The position numbers and the translations under genes were made by a program. The notes beneath the pieces are model-generated. The model worked only from the letters and a program-made list of their open reading frames with translations. It made no database searches and was not told the DNA's origin. 64,000 nt of DNA from Bacillota bacterium (GTDB taxonomy: Bacteria > Bacillota > Clostridia > Lachnospirales > Lachnospiraceae): contig JAEYGZ010000019.1 in the NCBI GenBank assembly GCA_023409535.1, positions 46,647 to 110,646 on the forward strand, in the 5' to 3' direction. This document shows, in pieces, positions 60,995-64,000 of the stretch; the first letter of the stretch is position 1; each line of letters opens with the position of its first letter.

Positions 60995-61663
60995 CTAATT
61001 ATTTTTACCGTGAAGGGCTCCGTTGCTCCTCTTTCTCCTTCGGTGAGCCATACAGGTATGAGAATTGGTGAGATATGCGCATTGAATTGGGGAAATGTAA
61101 ACTTAAAAGAAAAATTCATCGTAATCAATAAATCAATGTTTTATAACACGGAGCTTCGGCAATGGGAACTCAGCAAACCAAAGGGAGGAATATCAAGGAC
61201 TATAGATATCGGAGATACACTGGTGTCGGTTTTAAAGCGCGCCAGGAAAGAACAATATGAAAATAAAATATTTATGGGTGAATTGTATAAGAATAATTTT
61301 TATGAGCGTGTCACAATCGACGGCATGGATCATACACGGCTGATTGACAGTGAAGCTGAAAATACTGTACCGATTGATTTTGTTTGTACAAAAAAGGATG
61401 GCAGTCCATTTACTAACCAGACTGCAAAATGCGGAGTGAAAATGATCAAAAAAGAAACCGGAATCCCTTTCTATTTTCACATGCTTCGCCATACTCACGC
61501 TACACTACTTATTGAAAACGGCGCAATAATGAAAGATGTTCAAGAACGCCTAGGGCATACTGATATCAGAATTACAATGAATACATATGCACATGTTACA
61601 CCTAAAATGAAAAAACAGACCGTGTCTATTTTTGAAAAGGCTATTCGCGATGATATCCCTTAG
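60992..61663 (+). pseudogene. tyrosine integrase, N-terminally truncated
   Basis: The catalytic domain of a Tn916/phage-type site-specific recombinase: TGMRIGE with R24, HMLRHTH with H163 and R166, LGH with H189, and NTYAHV with the nucleophile Y199. Homologues carry about 170 further N-terminal residues (arm-binding and core-binding domains); here similarity stops exactly at TGMRIGE and the preceding 20 residues look unrelated. It ends 90 nt from the 3' end of tRNA-Trp, the usual site of such integrases. Probably inactive. Confidence 0.85.
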
Positions 61664-61698
61664 AACGTATCAATAAGGGATAAACAAGGGATATGGAC

Positions 61699-61749
61699 AA
61701 AAAAATAATAGCCAGCCAATCTCGGAGACCCTTGATTTTACTAGCTATT
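61699..61749 (-). terminator. terminator of tRNA-Trp
   Basis: Downstream of the tRNA on the minus strand, an AATAGCTAG / CTGGCTATT stem is followed by seven U. Confidence 0.6.
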
Positions 61750-61752
61750 CTA

Positions 61753-61825
61753 CAGGGGCAGTAGGATTTGAACCCACGACCTGCGGTTTTGGAGACCGTT
61801 ATTCTACCAGCTGAACTATGCCCCT
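61753..61825 (-). tRNA. trnW: tRNA-Trp (anticodon CCA)
   Basis: 73-nt tRNA with acceptor stem AGGGGCA/TGCCCCT, D-arm, anticodon loop CTCCAAA with CCA at 61790-61792, and T-arm GGGTTCAAATCC. CCA is not encoded. Its 3' half is the probable integration site of the adjacent integrase relic, and its T-arm/acceptor sequence recurs in dispersed repeats. Confidence 0.97.
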
Positions 61826-62018
61826 ATTTATGTCGCTTAATTATAGTACTATGAATTGTAGCTATTGTCAAGATTATTTTAACAAAACATAGAAGGGAAC
61901 TTTATTTTAATAATGACTATAAAAGCTGTATCTCATTTATTAATACTCAGTTCTGCATTACGCTTTACTATTGAATCTTTAAAAATTCAGCAGAATAATT
62001 AAGCAAAAAATCAAACTG

Positions 62019-62188
62019 CATCTCGTTTACAGACCTTGCGTCTCTGTTTACAAAGTGGCATCTCACATTTCAATCAAGTAAATATTTGGAAATTCGATAT
62101 TCGAATGGGAAACTTGTTTATAAAACTGGAAACTCATTTAAAAATGGGATTTTCATCTTACAACAGGAAACTCGTGTTTCAATTCACC
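62019..62188. repeat. degenerate 20-nt repeat array, left
   Basis: Eight units, mostly 19-21 nt and one of 31 nt, with rough consensus AAACTCRTTTACAAAATGGG. The last unit ends CTCGTGTTTCAATTCACC. Same orientation and end unit as the array at 63880-64000. Confidence 0.7.
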
Positions 62189-62312
62189 CTCAATTCACCC
62201 AACCTCAATTGTAAATCAAAATTCCATAGCAGATAATTGACCTACCATGAGATTAGTTAATTATTTATTGTTAAGGTAGATGTGGATTTCTACCTTACAA
62301 ACTATAGTAGAT

Positions 62313-62346
62313 AGAAGGTTAGTCGTTTAGATTAGCCTTCTTTTTG
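62313..62346 (+). terminator. terminator upstream of the IS30 gene
   Basis: AGAAGGTTA / TAGCCTTCT arms (one G-U pair) followed by TTTTTG. It ends about 65 nt before the transposase start. Confidence 0.6.
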
Positions 62347-62409
62347 TTTGCCTCCTTTAACTTAACCCAGTACAATGAATAAGCTGGTGGCAGATAAGGA
62401 GGAACTACC

Positions 62410-63702
62410 ATGTCTAAATTTTTATCTTATGAAGAACGCCTCTCTATAGCATCCGGTTTAAAAGAAACTCTATCCTTTGGTCAGATTGGAAAAATACTTG
62501 AGAAAGATCGAACTACGATTGCCAAGGAAATCAAAAAACATTCTTATGAAAGGAAAAGCGGTTCTCCCGGTTGGAGTTATAATGCTTGTAGGCATAGAGC
62601 ATACTGTAAGAGTGTAGGTATCTGCGGTAAGGATTGCCATCGTCGTGCAACTGCTTACTGCAAACTATGTCCATCTTGTAACGATAAATGCCCTGATTTT
62701 ATTGAAGAAATATGTCGGACAAGATTCAAACCACCCTATGTATGTAACGGTTGTGTTCAATTAAGTAAATGTACTTTGAAGAAATATATATACGATGCAG
62801 CTGATGCTCATATAGCATTCTCGGAACAGCTGTCTGAAGCCAGGAGCGGTATTCTGGCCAATGAAAAGGAGCTGCAGCGGATGAACAAACTAATTACACC
62901 ATTGATTAAAAATGGTCAGTCTGTACATCAGGTTTACATACACTACGTAAATGAACTCATGTGTAGTGAAAAAACACTTTATAATTACATTGATGCCAGT
63001 TTATTCGATATCAGAAATATTGATCTTCCAACAAAGGTGAAAAGGCGACCTCATTATAAAAAGCCTGAATTCAAGGTGGACAAGGGCTGCCGCATTGGTC
63101 GTACCTATGAGGACTACAAAGCATTTATCGTAAAAAACCCTGATTTACCTGTGGTGCAGATGGATACTGTCATAGGTGAAAAAGGAGGGAAAGTATTATT
63201 AACTATTCACTTCGTAGAATCCAGTCTGATGCTTGCTTTTATAAGAGAAGCAAATACTTCGCAATCAGTGATTGATATCATCGAAGGTTTGTATAAGATC
63301 CTTGGTGATAAAGAATTCAAACGGCTTTTTCCTGTTATTCTTACGGATAACGGAAGTGAATTTTCAAATCCGAAAGAGCTTGAGTTTGGCAAATCCTTAA
63401 CCAGAAGGACAAATGTGTTTTATTGTGATCCAAGTTGTCCTTACCAAAAAGGTGCCATAGAGGTAAACCATGAATTAATACGCAGGATACTGCCCAAAGG
63501 AACCTCATTTGATAACCTGGCACAAGAGGATATCTTTCTTATGATGAACCACATAAATTCATATAAAAGAAAAAAGCTGAACAACCGTACCCCATACGAA
63601 GCGTTCAGCTTTTATCACGAAGAATCGATATTGCACCAGTTGTGTTGTACTCCGGTTCCCGCCGAAGACATCATACTGAAGTCGAAACTTCTTAAAAAGT
63701 AA
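62410..63702 (+). mobile_element. IS30-family transposase
   Basis: Transposase of 430 aa. The N-terminal helix-turn-helix is of IS30 type (YEERLSIASGL, FGQIGKILEKDRTTIAKEI), a Cys-rich zinc-like stretch follows (about 55-125), and the C-terminal DDE domain has VVQMDTVIG, LTDNGSEF and KGAIEVNHELIRR. AAGGAGG lies 7 nt before the ATG. The gene is intact. Clear terminal inverted repeats of the element could not be found; instead, 20-nt repeat arrays lie on both sides in direct orientation. Confidence 0.93.
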
Positions 63703-63879
63703 TTACATAAAAAAGAGCAAATGCCATCAGCACCGTAATAAATATACGCAGAAACCGAGGTGGATTTTCCGATTACAAAAATTTTCGACCGTGAACCGAC
63801 CTCATATTTTGATGCTCTAAATTATGAATCTGTAACGCTATTATATCAAATATTTTAGAAAATTGATACGCTAACTGAG

Positions 63880-64000
63880 AAAGTTGCTTACAAAGTGGGA
63901 TTGTGAATTACAAATCGGGAAATTCATTTACAAAAATGGAATCTCTTTTACAAAACGGGACTTTCAGCTTTCAAACGGGAACCTCATGTTTCAATTCACC
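63880..64000. repeat. degenerate 20-nt repeat array, right
   Basis: Six units with exact 20-nt spacing, starting at 63880, 63900, 63920, 63940, 63960 and 63980, with shared TTACAAA and GGG. The final unit CTCATGTTTCAATTCACC matches that of the left array and is cut by the window end. Confidence 0.75.

Larger units (their letters stand above)
61826..62409. other. gene-free stretch before the IS30 transposase
   Basis: Contains the left 20-nt repeat array (62019-62188), a perfect 9-bp hairpin TAAGGTAGA/TCTACCTTA at 62272-62297, and a terminator-like hairpin at 62313-62346. The hairpins lie between the array and the transposase and could block read-through into it. Confidence 0.55.

Noticed and set aside
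62019..64000. 20-nt repeats as a CRISPR array
   Set aside because: Units are directly adjacent with no unique spacers, and they are too degenerate.
25036..64000. c-di-GMP riboswitch near the GGDEF, HD-GYP or chemotaxis genes
   Set aside because: I looked by eye in the leaders for the conserved GEMM core and saw no convincing match.

Overview
The window is low-GC DNA with dense Firmicutes-style operons, strong AGGAGG-type ribosome binding sites, sigma-A promoters with 17-bp spacers, ATGA start/stop overlaps, lipoprotein solute-binding proteins, and LytTR, BceRS, HD-GYP and GGDEF signalling. Together with the crotonyl-CoA/4-hydroxybutyrate fermentation genes this points to an anaerobic Clostridia, most likely a Lachnospiraceae member. 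The family call is inference; no rRNA or other phylogenetic marker is present.

Region 1 (1-25.2 kb, all minus strand) is a catabolic island in three transcription units. The unit read from the 25.16 kb promoter encodes a two-subunit CoA-transferase-like enzyme, 4-hydroxybutyrate dehydrogenase, 4-hydroxybutyryl-CoA dehydratase with all four Fe-S ligands, a NifU-like protein, 4-hydroxybutyrate CoA-transferase, thiolase, crotonase and 3-hydroxybutyryl-CoA dehydrogenase. This set connects succinate semialdehyde/4-hydroxybutyrate through crotonyl-CoA to acetyl-CoA. A second unit carries a GntR/UTRA regulator and an FGGY sugar kinase. A third, starting at 13.37 kb, carries a ThDP enzyme, a family III CoA-transferase, a ribose-type ABC importer, a second IpdAB/GctAB-like pair, another family III CoA-transferase, a LUD protein, an acyl-CoA dehydrogenase and etfBA. 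The three promoters share an AATTGTATT motif, so the GntR protein may control all of them. The island appears to couple import and phosphorylation of a sugar or polyol to CoA-ester chemistry; the substrate is unknown.

Region 2 (25.6-31.6 kb) carries signalling genes: a methyl-accepting chemotaxis protein, a membrane diguanylate cyclase, and an ECF sigma factor with its membrane anti-sigma factor. Region 3 (32.0-47.3 kb) is an amino-sugar-like catabolic cluster: a divergent RpiR regulator and ROK kinase on the plus strand, and on the minus strand a CUT1 ABC importer, an unusual glycoside-hydrolase-like/GNAT/GNAT fusion, DUF4127, a PHP hydrolase, NanE, an FAD oxidoreductase, an AAC(3)-like acetyltransferase, a Gfo/Idh/MocA dehydrogenase and a TIM-barrel isomerase. 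It lacks a sialic-acid lyase and sialidase and is the best candidate here for an undescribed pathway.

Region 4 (47.4-56.3 kb) has two sister HD-GYP proteins, a LytTR/GHKL two-component system, and a BceRS-BceAB antimicrobial-peptide sensing and resistance module with a recognisable BceR operator. Region 5 (56.7-64 kb) is accessory: a large BspA-type leucine-rich secreted protein with an internal duplication, a small secreted protein, debris of an integrative element (N-terminally truncated tyrosine integrase and a gene fragment) beside tRNA-Trp, and an IS30-family transposase gene flanked by two arrays of regular 20-nt degenerate repeats. Dispersed tRNA-3'-end-like repeats occur at 31.9, 51.6 and 59.4 kb.
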